From Candidatus Villigracilis adiacens (GTDB taxonomy: Bacteria > Chloroflexota > Anaerolineae > Anaerolineales > Villigracilaceae), in the NCBI GenBank assembly GCA_016703605.1, contig JADJBU010000008.1, forward strand, positions 1 to 64,000: 64,000 nucleotides of DNA, read 5' to 3'. Positions 1 through 7,852 of this stretch are shown piece by piece; position 1 is the first letter of the stretch, and each line of letters begins with the position of its first letter. Position numbers and translations under genes: made by a program. The notes beneath the pieces were generated by a model. The model saw only the letters and a list, made by a program, of their open reading frames with translations. It did not search any database and was not told the origin of the DNA.

Positions 1-4
1 AGGG

Positions 5-33
5 TTGTCAACTTGTCGTTTCACTTGTATAAT
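5..33 (+). promoter_or_regulatory. Sigma-70-type promoter of rpsA
   Basis: A TTGTCA -35 box (5-10) is followed after exactly 17 bases by a perfect TATAAT -10 box (28-33). Transcription would start near base 40. The promoter covers the first possible TTG start at 13 and so rules it out as the translation start of the S1 gene. Confidence 0.8.
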
Positions 34-66
34 CCCGTCCATATTTCTTCCAGTTGGAGTTCACGA

Positions 67-1278
67 GTGACAGACCAAAATGAAACCCTGAGCGGGACAT
101 CAAATGCGCAGGGAGATCAGAGCAACAATCAATCGATGGAGGCGCTGTTAGCATCTGAGTCGTTGAGTATTGATCTTCCCAAGGCAGGCGAGATTCGTAA
201 AGGGACAATTGCAAGTATTTCCCAGAACCAGATCCTGATCAGCATCGGAGCAAAATCCGAGGGCGTGGTTGCCGGTAAGGAATTGGAACAACTGACCCAG
301 GAGGAGCGCGAAGCTCTCAGCGTGGGTCAGGAACTTGACGTATTCGTCATCATTCCCGAAGACGTAAACGGCAACGTCGTTCTTTCGCTCAAACGCGCCT
401 TCGAACAGATCGCGTGGGAAAATGTCGAAAAGATGATCGCCGACGAAACCGTCCTTGATACCAAGATCATCGGCTTCAACAAGGGCGGTCTGATCGCCGC
501 CGTCGGCAGCCTGCGCGGATTCATCCCCTCCTCGCAGATCAGCGCCGTCCGCCGCGCCCAGTCCACCGGCGACAAGCCCGAGCAGCGCTACCAGAAGATG
601 GTCGGGCAGCCCATTTCCGTCCGCATTGTGGAAGTGGACCGCGAACGCCGCCGGCTGATCCTCTCTGAACGCGCCGCCAGCACCGAATCGCGCTCCGAGT
701 TAAAGGAACGCGTCATCAGCGAACTACAGGAAGGGCAATCCTATACGGGTCGCGTCACCAGCCTCGCCGATTTTGGCGCCTTCGTCAACATCAACGGAGC
801 CGACGGACTCGTCCACCTCTCCGAGATTTCCTGGGACCATGTCACTCACCCCAAGGAAGCCCTCGAGGTCGGACAGGAAGTCAACGTCAAGGTCATCAAC
901 ATCGACCGCGAAAAGAAACGCATTGGCTTGTCCATCCGCGCCCTGCAGGACGACCCGTGGAAGAACCGCATGTCGAAATTCAGCGTCGGTCAACTCGTCG
1001 AAGGCGCAATCACCCGCCTGACCAAGTTCGGCGCCTTTGCCCGCCTCGAAGGCGATATCGAAGGTCTCATCCACATTTCCGAGTTGAGCGAGAGCCGCGT
1101 CGAACATCCCAAGGAAGTCCTGCACGAGGGCGATGTCAAAACCCTGCGCATCATCCGCATCGACCCCGACCAGCACCGCATCGGCTTGAGCCTCCGCAAA
1201 GTGGACTCGGCCGCCTTCGCCGACAAAGACTTCAAGATGCTCACCAAAGACTTCGGCGGCGACGAAGACACCGAATAA
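67..1278 (+). CDS. rpsA: 30S ribosomal protein S1 (four S1 domains)
   Basis: This RNA-binding protein helps the 30S subunit capture mRNA. The 403-residue product carries four consecutive S1/OB-fold repeats. The last two are the most canonical, with the FGAFV and FGAFA strand followed by GLVHLSE and GLIHISE. Four repeats is fewer than the six of E. coli S1 and fits the shorter S1 of many non-proteobacteria. I chose the GTG at 67 because GGAG lies at 56-59, seven bases upstream, and because an in-frame TTG at 13 falls inside the promoter. The gene ends in an acidic tail and is followed at once by an intrinsic terminator, so it is probably transcribed alone. Another S1-domain RNA-binding protein is possible, but the length and four-repeat layout favour ribosomal S1. 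Confidence 0.9.
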   Translation: MTDQNETLSGTSNAQGDQSNNQSMEALLASESLSIDLPKAGEIRKGTIASISQNQILISIGAKSEGVVAGKELEQLTQEEREALSVGQELDVFVIIPEDVNGNVVLSLKRAFEQIAWENVEKMIADETVLDTKIIGFNKGGLIAAVGSLRGFIPSSQISAVRRAQSTGDKPEQRYQKMVGQPISVRIVEVDRERRRLILSERAASTESRSELKERVISELQEGQSYTGRVTSLADFGAFVNINGADGLVHLSEISWDHVTHPKEALEVGQEVNVKVINIDREKKRIGLSIRALQDDPWKNRMSKFSVGQLVEGAITRLTKFGAFARLEGDIEGLIHISELSESRVEHPKEVLHEGDVKTLRIIRIDPDQHRIGLSLRKVDSAAFADKDFKMLTKDFGGDEDTE

Positions 1279-1280
1279 CA

Positions 1281-1308
1281 AAAGAGCGCACCGCAAGGTG
1301 CGCTTTTC
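1281..1308 (+). terminator. Intrinsic terminator of rpsA
   Basis: An 8-bp stem (1285-1292 with 1297-1304) closed by a GCAA tetraloop is followed by TTTTC. It lies three bases after the rpsA stop codon. A terminator with the same GCAA loop ends the second oligopeptide cluster. Confidence 0.85.
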
Positions 1309-1339
1309 AATTATGCCCATTACTATATTGCAAAAGGTC

Positions 1340-1420
1340 TTAAACACAAAGGGCACGAAGTACACGAAGGGGAAAAAAGAAAGGTTTTCCTTTGTGTCCC
1401 TTTGTGACCTTCGTGTTTAA
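1340..1420. repeat. Imperfect inverted repeat with ACGAAGG/CTTCGTG units
   Basis: The left half starts taaacacaaagggcacgaag and the right half ends in the complementary ccttcgtgttta. Related CACGAAGG/CACAAAGG palindromes are common intergenic repeats in many bacterial genomes. No gene fits the stretch, and it sits just before the next reading frame. Confidence 0.6.
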
Positions 1421-1443
1421 TTGGTTTTTTAGTGGATTCTTCC

Positions 1444-2535
1444 ATGCCTATCCTCGTTGACGCGCACGCCGACATCGCCTACAACATGCTCAAATACGGG
1501 CGCGACTACACCCGTCCCGTCTCCGAAACCCGCGCGCTCGAAGCGGGCTCCCCCATCATAAAAGAAAACGGCGATACCCTCATCAGCTGGCACGAATACC
1601 AGCGCGGGCGGGTCGCCGTCATCTTCGCCACACTCTTCGCCTCCCCCCTGCGCTTCCGCTCCTACGAAACCGAACCCCTCGTCTACAAAACCTTCGACGA
1701 AGCCCACAAACTTTACAGCGATCAATTGGATGTCTACCATCGGATGCAGGATTCTGTGCCGGATAAATTCACCATCCTCGCCTCAAAACGGGACCTCAAG
1801 ACTCATCTTGACCAGTGGCATTCATCCACGCCGGAAGCGTCGAATCCCGTCGGCATGATCATCCTCATGGAAGGCGCCGAAGCCATTCGCAACATCCGCG
1901 AACTGGAGATGTGGCACGAGCGCGGAGTCCGCCTGATCGGACCCGCCTGGGTCGGCACCCGCTACTGCGGCGGCTGGAAGGAACCCGGTCCGCTGACCGA
2001 CGACGGGCGCAAGTTGTTATCCGCCATGTCAGACTTCAATTTCACCCTTGACCTCAGCCACATGGACGAACGCGCCGCCGTCGAAGCGCTGGATGTTTAC
2101 GAAGGACCCATTGTAGGCACACATGCCAATTGCGCCGCGCTGATGCCCAACTCCGGCACGAACCGGCACTTCACAGACCGCATCATCGAAGGCGTCGTCG
2201 CGCGCGATGGGGTCGTGGGTGTTGTTCCATTCAATTCCTATCTCAAAGCCGGCTGGTCGCGGGAAAAAGATCATCCCCGCGAAGAAGTGCCGTTGGACGT
2301 GGTAGCCGATCACATTGACCACATCTGCCAACTCGCCGGGGATTCGCTTCACGCCGGCATCGGCTCCGACTTCGACGGCGGCTTTGGTCTCCAGTCTGTG
2401 CCGCCGGAGATCGACACCGTCGCAGACCTGCAAAAACTGGTATCCTTGCTTCGTTCGCGCGGTTATTCCGAAGCCGACGCCGGGAACATCCTCGGCGGAA
2501 ACTGGCTCGCCCGCCTGAAACGCGACCTGCCCTAA
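1444..2535 (+). CDS. Membrane dipeptidase, peptidase family M19
   Basis: This is a zinc-dependent dipeptidase of the renal-dipeptidase family, hydrolysing dipeptides including those with a D-residue at the C-terminal side. The N-terminal DAHAD gives the family HxD zinc ligands, EGAEA holds the bridging glutamate, LDLSH and GTHANC carry the later histidines, and GIGSDFDG is the conserved aspartate loop near the C-terminus. The product of about 363 residues has the usual family length. No signal peptide is seen, so despite the family name it is probably cytoplasmic. I chose ATG 1444 over the in-frame GTG at 1432 because it places DAHAD at the family position, although neither has a clear ribosome site. 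A role in wall-dipeptide turnover would fit the peptide genes at 44-54 kb, but they are far away. Confidence 0.9.
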   Translation: MPILVDAHADIAYNMLKYGRDYTRPVSETRALEAGSPIIKENGDTLISWHEYQRGRVAVIFATLFASPLRFRSYETEPLVYKTFDEAHKLYSDQLDVYHRMQDSVPDKFTILASKRDLKTHLDQWHSSTPEASNPVGMIILMEGAEAIRNIRELEMWHERGVRLIGPAWVGTRYCGGWKEPGPLTDDGRKLLSAMSDFNFTLDLSHMDERAAVEALDVYEGPIVGTHANCAALMPNSGTNRHFTDRIIEGVVARDGVVGVVPFNSYLKAGWSREKDHPREEVPLDVVADHIDHICQLAGDSLHAGIGSDFDGGFGLQSVPPEIDTVADLQKLVSLLRSRGYSEADAGNILGGNWLARLKRDLP

Positions 2536-2551
2536 TCCTCGAATTCAAATC

Positions 2552-3007
2552 ATGTCCAACGTTCCCGCTCCCTCACGCCCCGAAGATACCGCCACGCCGC
2601 GGATTCGATTGAGTCTCATTGTCACTTTTATGGGGCTGTTCATTTTTCTTGTCGGCGCAAAACCCGATTACTTCGGCTGGGACCGCAGCCCGGTCGTTGG
2701 CTTCGTTCAGATCGTTGTATTCCTTTTTGGGCTGGGGTTCATCTGCCTGGGAGGCTATCTGGGATTGCATTCGCTGTGGTGGGGAAGCGAACGAACCATC
2801 GTTTCAGACATTGGTTCGCGGCTGGTCGCCACCGGGTACGTCTTTTCGGTCTTTGCCGGGCTGGCGGATATCTTTGGCTTGGGCTCACACCCCTTCCCGC
2901 AGGTTCCTTATTTTGGTCCCTGGCAGGCGGCTGGCGTGTTGGTTGGTCAGGGAATCATCGCGCTTGGGTTTCTGATGATGATCCCATTTCGCCATGGGCA
3001 GGGCTGA
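2552..3007 (+). CDS. Hypothetical four-helix membrane protein
   Basis: The 151-residue protein is not recognised. It begins with a short polar Pro-rich segment and then shows four hydrophobic segments at roughly residues 22-38, 50-73, 90-110 and 124-146, so it should be an inner-membrane protein with both ends on the same side. A conserved-looking GWDRSP lies in the first loop. It starts 16 bases after the M19 peptidase stop, so the two are probably co-transcribed. No ribosome-binding site is obvious. No function can be assigned. Confidence 0.65.
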   Translation: MSNVPAPSRPEDTATPRIRLSLIVTFMGLFIFLVGAKPDYFGWDRSPVVGFVQIVVFLFGLGFICLGGYLGLHSLWWGSERTIVSDIGSRLVATGYVFSVFAGLADIFGLGSHPFPQVPYFGPWQAAGVLVGQGIIALGFLMMIPFRHGQG

Positions 3008-3061
3008 TTCAGCGAACAAAAAAATTTAACAGGGTTTTTCACCGAATCGGAAATCATCACC

Positions 3062-3089
3062 TTGACGGATTTCCCTTTCCGCCTATAAT
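3062..3089 (+). promoter_or_regulatory. Promoter of the ilv-leu operon
   Basis: TTGACG (3062-3067) and a perfect TATAAT (3084-3089) are separated by 16 bases. The predicted start near 3096 lies about 13 bases before the leader-peptide ATG, as expected for an attenuator leader. Confidence 0.8.
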
Positions 3090-3108
3090 CGGGCGAAATC
3101 CTAAACCA

Positions 3109-3210
3109 ATGAACACGTTTTTCACCCTCAACCTTATTGTCGTCCTCGTTGTAGTCCTTATTATTAAAGGACAATTTTCGGTTAGGATGGCAACGGTGAG
3201 AACGAAATAA
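3109..3210 (+). CDS. ilv operon leader peptide (attenuator peptide)
   Basis: This 33-codon frame encodes a peptide whose residues 9-19 are LIVVLVVVLII, an unbroken run of eleven branched-chain residues, with another Leu at position 7. The run matches the end products of the operon that follows. By analogy with the ilv and leu leaders of enterobacteria, ribosome stalling at these codons when charged Leu, Ile or Val tRNA is scarce should favour the antiterminator. The frame lies between a strong promoter and a terminator. No clear Shine-Dalgarno precedes the ATG, which may start close to the mRNA 5' end. A chance hydrophobic frame is the alternative, but composition, position and RNA folds agree. 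Confidence 0.85.
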   Translation: MNTFFTLNLIVVLVVVLIIKGQFSVRMATVRTK

Positions 3211-3258
3211 ATCACTGAGCGAGAACGAGAGCCGCCCTAACCACGGGCGGCTCTTTTT
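3180..3258 (+). promoter_or_regulatory. Antiterminator/terminator switch of the ilv attenuator
   Basis: The terminator stem is 10 bp (3228-3237 with 3245-3254), followed by a T run. An upstream segment at 3180-3191 (ggttaggatggc) can instead pair with 3231-3242 (gccgccctaacc), giving 11 of 12 pairs counting one G-U and excluding one A-C mismatch. This uses the left arm of the terminator, so the two folds are mutually exclusive. A candidate protector pairs leader bases 3116-3126 with 3195-3204. A ribosome stalled at the Leu/Ile/Val codons would cover the first of these. The element lies upstream of ilvD and should control the whole operon. Confidence 0.8.
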
Positions 3259-3271
3259 ATATCAAAAACAT

Positions 3272-3367
3272 AGACCTGACAGGTCTTCGCAAAAAGCTGA
3301 TCGTTTGTGACCATTGCCCACGCGAAGACCGCTGAAAGCGAAAGCGCAGATGAGACCTGTCAGGTCT
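3272..3367. repeat. Segment flanked by two ACCTG-N-CAGGT palindromes
   Basis: The palindromes agacctgacaggtct (3272-3286) and agacctgtcaggtct (3353-3367) bracket 66 bases of non-coding DNA between the ilv attenuator and ilvD. The two differ only in the central base, so they are inverted copies. This may be a small mobile palindromic unit or paired protein-binding sites. Confidence 0.55.
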
Positions 3368-3385
3368 GAAACTCAAAGGAGCCGC

Positions 3386-5053
3386 ATGAGATCAGACACA
3401 GTCAAAAAAGGATATGAGAAAGCACCGCATCGCGCATTGCTTCGCGCAACGGGGTTGAAGGACGAGGACTTCGACAAGCCGTTTGTCGCCATTGTCAATT
3501 CGTATGTAGATGTTGTGCCTGGGCATGTCCATTTGCAGGAGTTCGGCAAACTGGTCAAGGACGCCGTCCGCGCGGCGGGGTGCGTGCCGTTCGAGTTCAA
3601 CACCATCGGCGTGGACGACGGCGTGGCGATGGGTCACATGGGGATGAAGTACTCGCTTCCGTCGCGGGAACTGATCGCGGATTGCGTCGAGACGATGATC
3701 GAGGCGCACCGATTTGACGCGATGGTCTGCATCCCCAACTGCGACAAGATCGTGCCTGGGATGCTGCTGGCGGCGATGCGCGTGAACGTGCCGACCATTT
3801 TCGTCTCTGGCGGACCGATGAAGGCGGGGATGACTCCCGAAGGCGAGACGATTGATTTGATTTCCGTGTTCGAGGGCGTGGGGGCGTATTCGGCGGGGAA
3901 GATTGACGAGAAGCGATTATCCATTTTGGAAAAATTTGCGTGTCCGTCGTGCGGCTCGTGTTCGGGGATGTTCACCGCGAACTCGATGAACTGCCTGATG
4001 GAAGTGTTGGGGATGGCTCTGCCGTTCAACGGGACCGCGCTGGCGAAGACCCCTGAACGTGAAGCGCTGGCAAAACAGGCGGCGGCTCAGATCGTGACCT
4101 TGATGGAGCGCGACATCAAGCCGAGAGACATTGTCACCGCCGAAGCCATTGACGACGCCTTTGCATTGGATATGGCGATGGGCGGCTCGTCGAACACGGT
4201 GCTGCACACGCTGGCACTGGCGAACGAAGCGAACGTGGATTATCCGCTGGAACGAATCAACTCTGTGGCGGATAAAGTGCCGCACATCTGCAAAGTGTCG
4301 CCTGCGGGCAAGTGGCATATGGAAGACGTTCACCGCGCGGGCGGAATCCCTGCGATATTGAACGAAGTCCAGCGCGGGACGGGGATGCTGCATTTGGACA
4401 GGCTGACGGTGACGGGCAAAACGCTGGGGGAATCGATTCAAGGCTGTGAAATCAAGGACGATGAAGTCATTCGACGTTATGAGAACGCGCACTCCAAACG
4501 CGGAGGCTTGGCGATTCTATTCGGCAACCTTGCCCCGAAAGGCGCGGTTGTAAAAGTGGGCGGCGTGAGCGAGGCGATGATGAAGTTCGAGGGTCCCGCT
4601 GTGATTTTCGAGTCGCAGGATGAGGCGATGGCGGGGATTTTGGCGGGGAAGGTCAAGGCGGGGGATTGCGTCGTGGTGCGGTATGAAGGTCCGAAGGGCG
4701 GACCTGGGATGCAGGAGATGCTGTCGCCCACGTCTGCGATTATGGGGCAGGGACTCGGCGACAAGGTTGCGTTGATTACCGATGGACGATTCAGCGGTGG
4801 GACGCGCGGGGCGTGTATCGGTCACGTGTCGCCAGAAGCCGCGGCGGGCGGTCCGATTGGGGCGATCAAGGCTGGGGATGTGATTCAAATTGATTTGGTG
4901 GCACGCAGGCTCGAGGTCAGGTTGAGCGAGGCGGAATTGAAGAGTCGGCTCGAAGCGCTGAGTCCGTTCCAATCCAAAGTCACATCGAAGTGGTTGAAAC
5001 GATATTCGCATTTTGTGACGAGCGCGGATACGGGTGCAATATTAGATGCGTAG
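3386..5053 (+). CDS. ilvD: Dihydroxy-acid dehydratase
   Basis: IlvD dehydrates 2,3-dihydroxyisovalerate and 2,3-dihydroxy-3-methylvalerate to the keto acid precursors of valine and isoleucine, using an iron-sulfur cluster. The cluster cysteines are visible in CIPNCDK and in CPSCGSCSGMFTANSMNC. The conserved DGRFSGGTRG lies near the C-terminus. The product of 555 residues has the family length. I chose ATG 3386, preceded by AAAGGAG at 3375-3381. In-frame upstream starts at 3314 or 3350 would run through the palindromic repeat and lack a ribosome site. It is the first structural gene after the attenuator. An 83-bp segment including its last codons is duplicated directly downstream. Confidence 0.96.
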   Translation: MRSDTVKKGYEKAPHRALLRATGLKDEDFDKPFVAIVNSYVDVVPGHVHLQEFGKLVKDAVRAAGCVPFEFNTIGVDDGVAMGHMGMKYSLPSRELIADCVETMIEAHRFDAMVCIPNCDKIVPGMLLAAMRVNVPTIFVSGGPMKAGMTPEGETIDLISVFEGVGAYSAGKIDEKRLSILEKFACPSCGSCSGMFTANSMNCLMEVLGMALPFNGTALAKTPEREALAKQAAAQIVTLMERDIKPRDIVTAEAIDDAFALDMAMGGSSNTVLHTLALANEANVDYPLERINSVADKVPHICKVSPAGKWHMEDVHRAGGIPAILNEVQRGTGMLHLDRLTVTGKTLGESIQGCEIKDDEVIRRYENAHSKRGGLAILFGNLAPKGAVVKVGGVSEAMMKFEGPAVIFESQDEAMAGILAGKVKAGDCVVVRYEGPKGGPGMQEMLSPTSAIMGQGLGDKVALITDGRFSGGTRGACIGHVSPEAAAGGPIGAIKAGDVIQIDLVARRLEVRLSEAELKSRLEALSPFQSKVTSKWLKRYSHFVTSADTGAILDA

Positions 5054-5187
5054 TGTGCGCTCTCTAGCGCACGGCGACGTTAGAGAACGTCGCTTACGCG
5101 ATATGCGCGGATACGGGAGCAATATTGAGTGTGTAGTGTGCGCTCTCTAGCGCACAGCGACGTTAGAGAACGTCGCCCACACGAAAA
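5022..5187 (+). repeat. 83-bp tandem duplication with two hairpins per unit
   Basis: Unit 1 (5022-5104) begins inside the last ilvD codons and unit 2 (5105-5187) repeats it with about 13 differences. Each unit contains the hairpin GTGCGCT-CTCT-AGCGCAC followed by GCGACGTT-AGAG-AACGTCGC. The CTCT and AGAG loops are complementary and could pair with each other in RNA. The second unit ends just before the ilvB ribosome-binding site. Confidence 0.8.
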
Positions 5188-5196
5188 GGAGATGAT

Positions 5197-6885
5197 ATGA
5201 AAAAGACTGGCGCAGAAATTGTTTGGGAATGTCTCACGCGGGAGGGCGTGGAGGTGGTGTTCGGGTATCCTGGCGGGGCGAACATGCCGCTTTATGACGC
5301 GATGTTGAGTTATCCCGTCCATCATGTGTTGGTGCGGCATGAGCAGGGCGGGGCGCACATGGCGGATGGATACGCGCGCGCGTCGGGCAAGGTGGGCGTG
5401 GCGATGGCGACATCGGGACCTGGTGCGACGAATTTGGTGACGGGTATTGCCACGGCGATGATGGATTCTGTTCCCGTTGTTTTCATTACGGGACAGGTGG
5501 CGGCGCATCTGATTGGCGGCGACGCGTTTCAGGAAGTGGACGTGACGGGCATCACCCTGCCGATCACGAAACACAATTATCTTGTGACGCGCGCGGATGA
5601 AATCGCCGAGACGATTCGCGAGGCGTTTTACATTGCGCGGAGCGGGCGACCTGGTCCTGTGTTGATTGATATTTGCAAGAACGCGCAGGTCGAGTCGTGC
5701 GAGTTTGTGTATCCCGATGAAGTGAAACTGCCTGGCTACCAGCCTGTGATGCATTCGCCGCGCAATTTGATGGAAGACGCGGTGAAGTTGATCGAGAAGG
5801 CGCATAAGCCCGTCATCCTGTGCGGGCATGGCGTGATTATGTCGAAGGCGGAGGAGGCGTTGATGCAGTTTGCGGTCAAGACGCAGACTCCCGTGGCAAG
5901 CACGCTGCTGGGACTGGGCGCGTTCCCCGCGTCGAACGAGTTGAGTTTGGGGATGATGGGGATGCACGGCGAAGTCCACACCAACCTGGCGATTCAAAAC
6001 TCCGATTTGATTCTGGCGTTTGGGATGCGCTTCGACGACCGCGTGACTGGGACGTTGAAGACGTATGCGCCGCGCGCGAAGAAGATTCACATCGAGATTG
6101 ACCCGTCTGAGATGCACAAGAACGTGGCGGTGGATGTGCCGCTGGTGGGCGATTTGAAGACGGTGTTGACGGACCTCATCCCGATGGTGGACGAGTACGA
6201 CCACGAGGAATGGAAGCAGGAGATCAACAACTGGAAAGCCGAAGCCGACAAACGAAGCATCATGAACTGGGTGGACGACGGCAAGTTGTACGTGGCGCAT
6301 CTTGTCGCGGATATTTGGAAGGCGACGGGCGGGGGCGCGATTGTGGCGACGGATGTCGGTCAGCATCAGATGTGGACGGCGCAGTACTATCAACTGGAGA
6401 AGCCGAATCGCTGGCTGACTTCGGGCGGCGCGGGGACGATGGGCTTCGGTCTGCCCGCTTCGATTGGGGCGTGGTTCGCGGCGAAAGACCAGGAGATTTG
6501 GGCGGTCGTGGGCGACGGCGGATTCCAAATGACCGCCGCAGAGTTGACCACCGCCGTTCAGGAGGGCGCGAATATCAAGGTCGCCATCATGAACAATAAC
6601 TTCCTCGGCATGGTGCGCCAGTGGCAGGAGTTCTTCTTCGAGAAGCGTTATTCCGCGGTGGACATGCTGACGCCCGACTTCATCAAACTGGCGGACGCGC
6701 ACGGCGTCCCTGCGCGGCGGGTGACCAGTCCCGACGAGGTGAACGAAGCCATCGAATGGGCGCGGAAGACGAAGGGTCCCGTTGTGCTGGAGTTCAAGGT
6801 CGAGCGCGAAGACGGGGTGTACCCGATGGTTCCCGCAGGGGCGGCGTTGGATCAGATGATGCAGAGACCAGTTAAGGCGGGGTGA
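5197..6885 (+). CDS. ilvB: Acetolactate synthase, large (catalytic) subunit
   Basis: IlvB condenses two pyruvates to acetolactate, or pyruvate with 2-ketobutyrate, using thiamine diphosphate, Mg and FAD. The catalytic glutamate is Glu49 in VRHEQGGAHMADGYAR, followed by the central FAD-binding domain. The C-terminal thiamine-diphosphate motif runs from GDGGFQM to IMNNN. At 562 residues it has normal length. The start ATG is preceded by AAAAGGAG. It pairs with the regulatory subunit encoded 211 bases downstream. A very long open frame exists on the opposite strand, but it is a compositional shadow. Confidence 0.96.
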   Translation: MKKTGAEIVWECLTREGVEVVFGYPGGANMPLYDAMLSYPVHHVLVRHEQGGAHMADGYARASGKVGVAMATSGPGATNLVTGIATAMMDSVPVVFITGQVAAHLIGGDAFQEVDVTGITLPITKHNYLVTRADEIAETIREAFYIARSGRPGPVLIDICKNAQVESCEFVYPDEVKLPGYQPVMHSPRNLMEDAVKLIEKAHKPVILCGHGVIMSKAEEALMQFAVKTQTPVASTLLGLGAFPASNELSLGMMGMHGEVHTNLAIQNSDLILAFGMRFDDRVTGTLKTYAPRAKKIHIEIDPSEMHKNVAVDVPLVGDLKTVLTDLIPMVDEYDHEEWKQEINNWKAEADKRSIMNWVDDGKLYVAHLVADIWKATGGGAIVATDVGQHQMWTAQYYQLEKPNRWLTSGGAGTMGFGLPASIGAWFAAKDQEIWAVVGDGGFQMTAAELTTAVQEGANIKVAIMNNNFLGMVRQWQEFFFEKRYSAVDMLTPDFIKLADAHGVPARRVTSPDEVNEAIEWARKTKGPVVLEFKVEREDGVYPMVPAGAALDQMMQRPVKAG

Positions 6886-6888
6886 CGG

Positions 6889-6948
6889 GTTGACGAGATA
6901 CGAGATACGAGTTACGAGATACAAGTTACAAGTCTCAGGTTTCAAGTT
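6889..6948. repeat. Degenerate 7-nt tandem repeat (gagatac type)
   Basis: Units such as acgagat/acgagtt/acaagtt follow each other with a period of seven bases directly after the ilvB stop. The same heptamer family recurs at 7700-7765, 10709-10745 and 14634-14705. Confidence 0.7.
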
Positions 6949-7056
6949 TCGGCGGACTGAAGTCCTGCCTCAGTTCATGGAAGTCGGTTGAAACCGACTC
7001 GGCTTGCCAGCCCGAAAGGGCTTCCATGTGCTGAGCAGGCGGCTTTAGCCCCGCTC
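6949..7056. repeat. Folded palindromic repeat, copy A
   Basis: An outer CATGGAAG...CTTCCATG stem encloses two hairpins (gtcggttgaaaccgac and gcccgaaagggc), and further hairpins lie on each side (ggactgaagtcc and ggctttagcc). The same architecture and much of the sequence recur inverted at 12248-12346 and 31396-31503. It fills the ilvB-ilvN gap. Confidence 0.8.
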
Positions 7057-7096
7057 ACTGGAGAACAGTGAAATAGGAAATAAAGAAGGAGCAAAC

Positions 7097-7657
7097 ATGA
7101 ATTATACATTCATCGCATTGGTGGAAAACAGACCTGGGGTGTTGAACCGTGTGGCGTCATTGTTTCGGCGGCGCAATTTCAATATCGAGTCGCTGGCGGT
7201 CGGGCGGACGGAGGATCCCGAGGTGTCGCGCATGACGGTGGTGGTGGATTGTCCCAACGGCGAGATGGACGCGCACAAGATCGAGGCGAACCTGTACAAA
7301 CTGGTCAACGTGATTGACGTGCAGGATGTCACGCATCAGCCTTCGGTGACCCGCGACCTGGCTCTGATCAAGGTCATGGTCGGTCCCGAGCGCCGCGCCG
7401 AGGTGAACGGGCTGGCGGAAATCTTCCGCGCGCGCATCGTGGATGTGGCAGCGGATTCAGTCATTGTGGAGATCACAGGGACGGAGGACAAGATCGAAGG
7501 CATGATCGAGTTGCTGCGCCCGCTGGGGATCGTCGAGATGGTGCGCACGGGACAAGTCTCGATGACTCGCGGAGTCAACGACGGGGTGCGGCGCGTGCCT
7601 GGGGTGAACGGAAGCCGCTACGACGATGTGAGCGAGCTGGCGGAGATGACGCCGTGA
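7097..7657 (+). CDS. ilvN: Acetolactate synthase, small (regulatory) subunit
   Basis: This subunit activates IlvB and confers feedback inhibition by valine or related amino acids. The N-terminal ACT domain begins FIALVENRPGVLNRVASLF, with the RRNFNIESLAVG segment that forms the amino acid binding interface, and spans about residues 3-77. The C-terminal IlvN/IlvH-type domain spans about 80-165. At 186 residues it is slightly longer than many homologues, with a polar tail of about 20 residues that shows no motif. The ATG has GAAGGAG seven bases upstream. Its gap to ilvC holds three blocks of short tandem repeats. Confidence 0.95.
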   Translation: MNYTFIALVENRPGVLNRVASLFRRRNFNIESLAVGRTEDPEVSRMTVVVDCPNGEMDAHKIEANLYKLVNVIDVQDVTHQPSVTRDLALIKVMVGPERRAEVNGLAEIFRARIVDVAADSVIVEITGTEDKIEGMIELLRPLGIVEMVRTGQVSMTRGVNDGVRRVPGVNGSRYDDVSELAEMTP

Positions 7658-7663
7658 GGGGGA

Positions 7664-7817
7664 GATTGGTAATTGGTAATTGGTAATTGGTGATTGAGAG
7701 GTACGAGATGCAAGATACAAGTGACGAGATACGAGATACGAGATACGAGTTACGAGTTACGAGATTGTTGCGTACTTGTCTACTTGTCTACTTGTCTACT
7801 TGTGTACTTGTCTACCA
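7664..7817. repeat. Three adjacent blocks of 7-nt and 8-nt tandem repeats
   Basis: The ilvN-ilvC gap holds about four units of ggtaatt (period 7), then units of gagatac/gagttac (period 7), then about five units of tacttgtc (period 8). No promoter or frame is evident. Complementary tacttgt units in the next gap (8909-8985) could pair with these in the transcript. Confidence 0.8.
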
Positions 7818-7852
7818 TTCTACATAAAATATAAAACCAGGAGATGAACACA

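Noticed and set aside
13..66. In-frame extension of rpsA to the TTG at 13
   Set aside because: The TTG lies between the -35 and -10 boxes of the promoter, upstream of any transcript start.
2776..3108. Upstream extension of the leader-peptide frame
   Set aside because: The open frame runs back into the membrane protein gene and across the ilv promoter; only the part after the predicted transcript start can be translated from the operon mRNA.
5080..6945. A 621-codon open frame on the minus strand across ilvB
   Set aside because: It is fully antisense to a clear ilvB gene, its product is Arg/His-rich with no domain, and it arises from the strong codon-position bias of ilvB.
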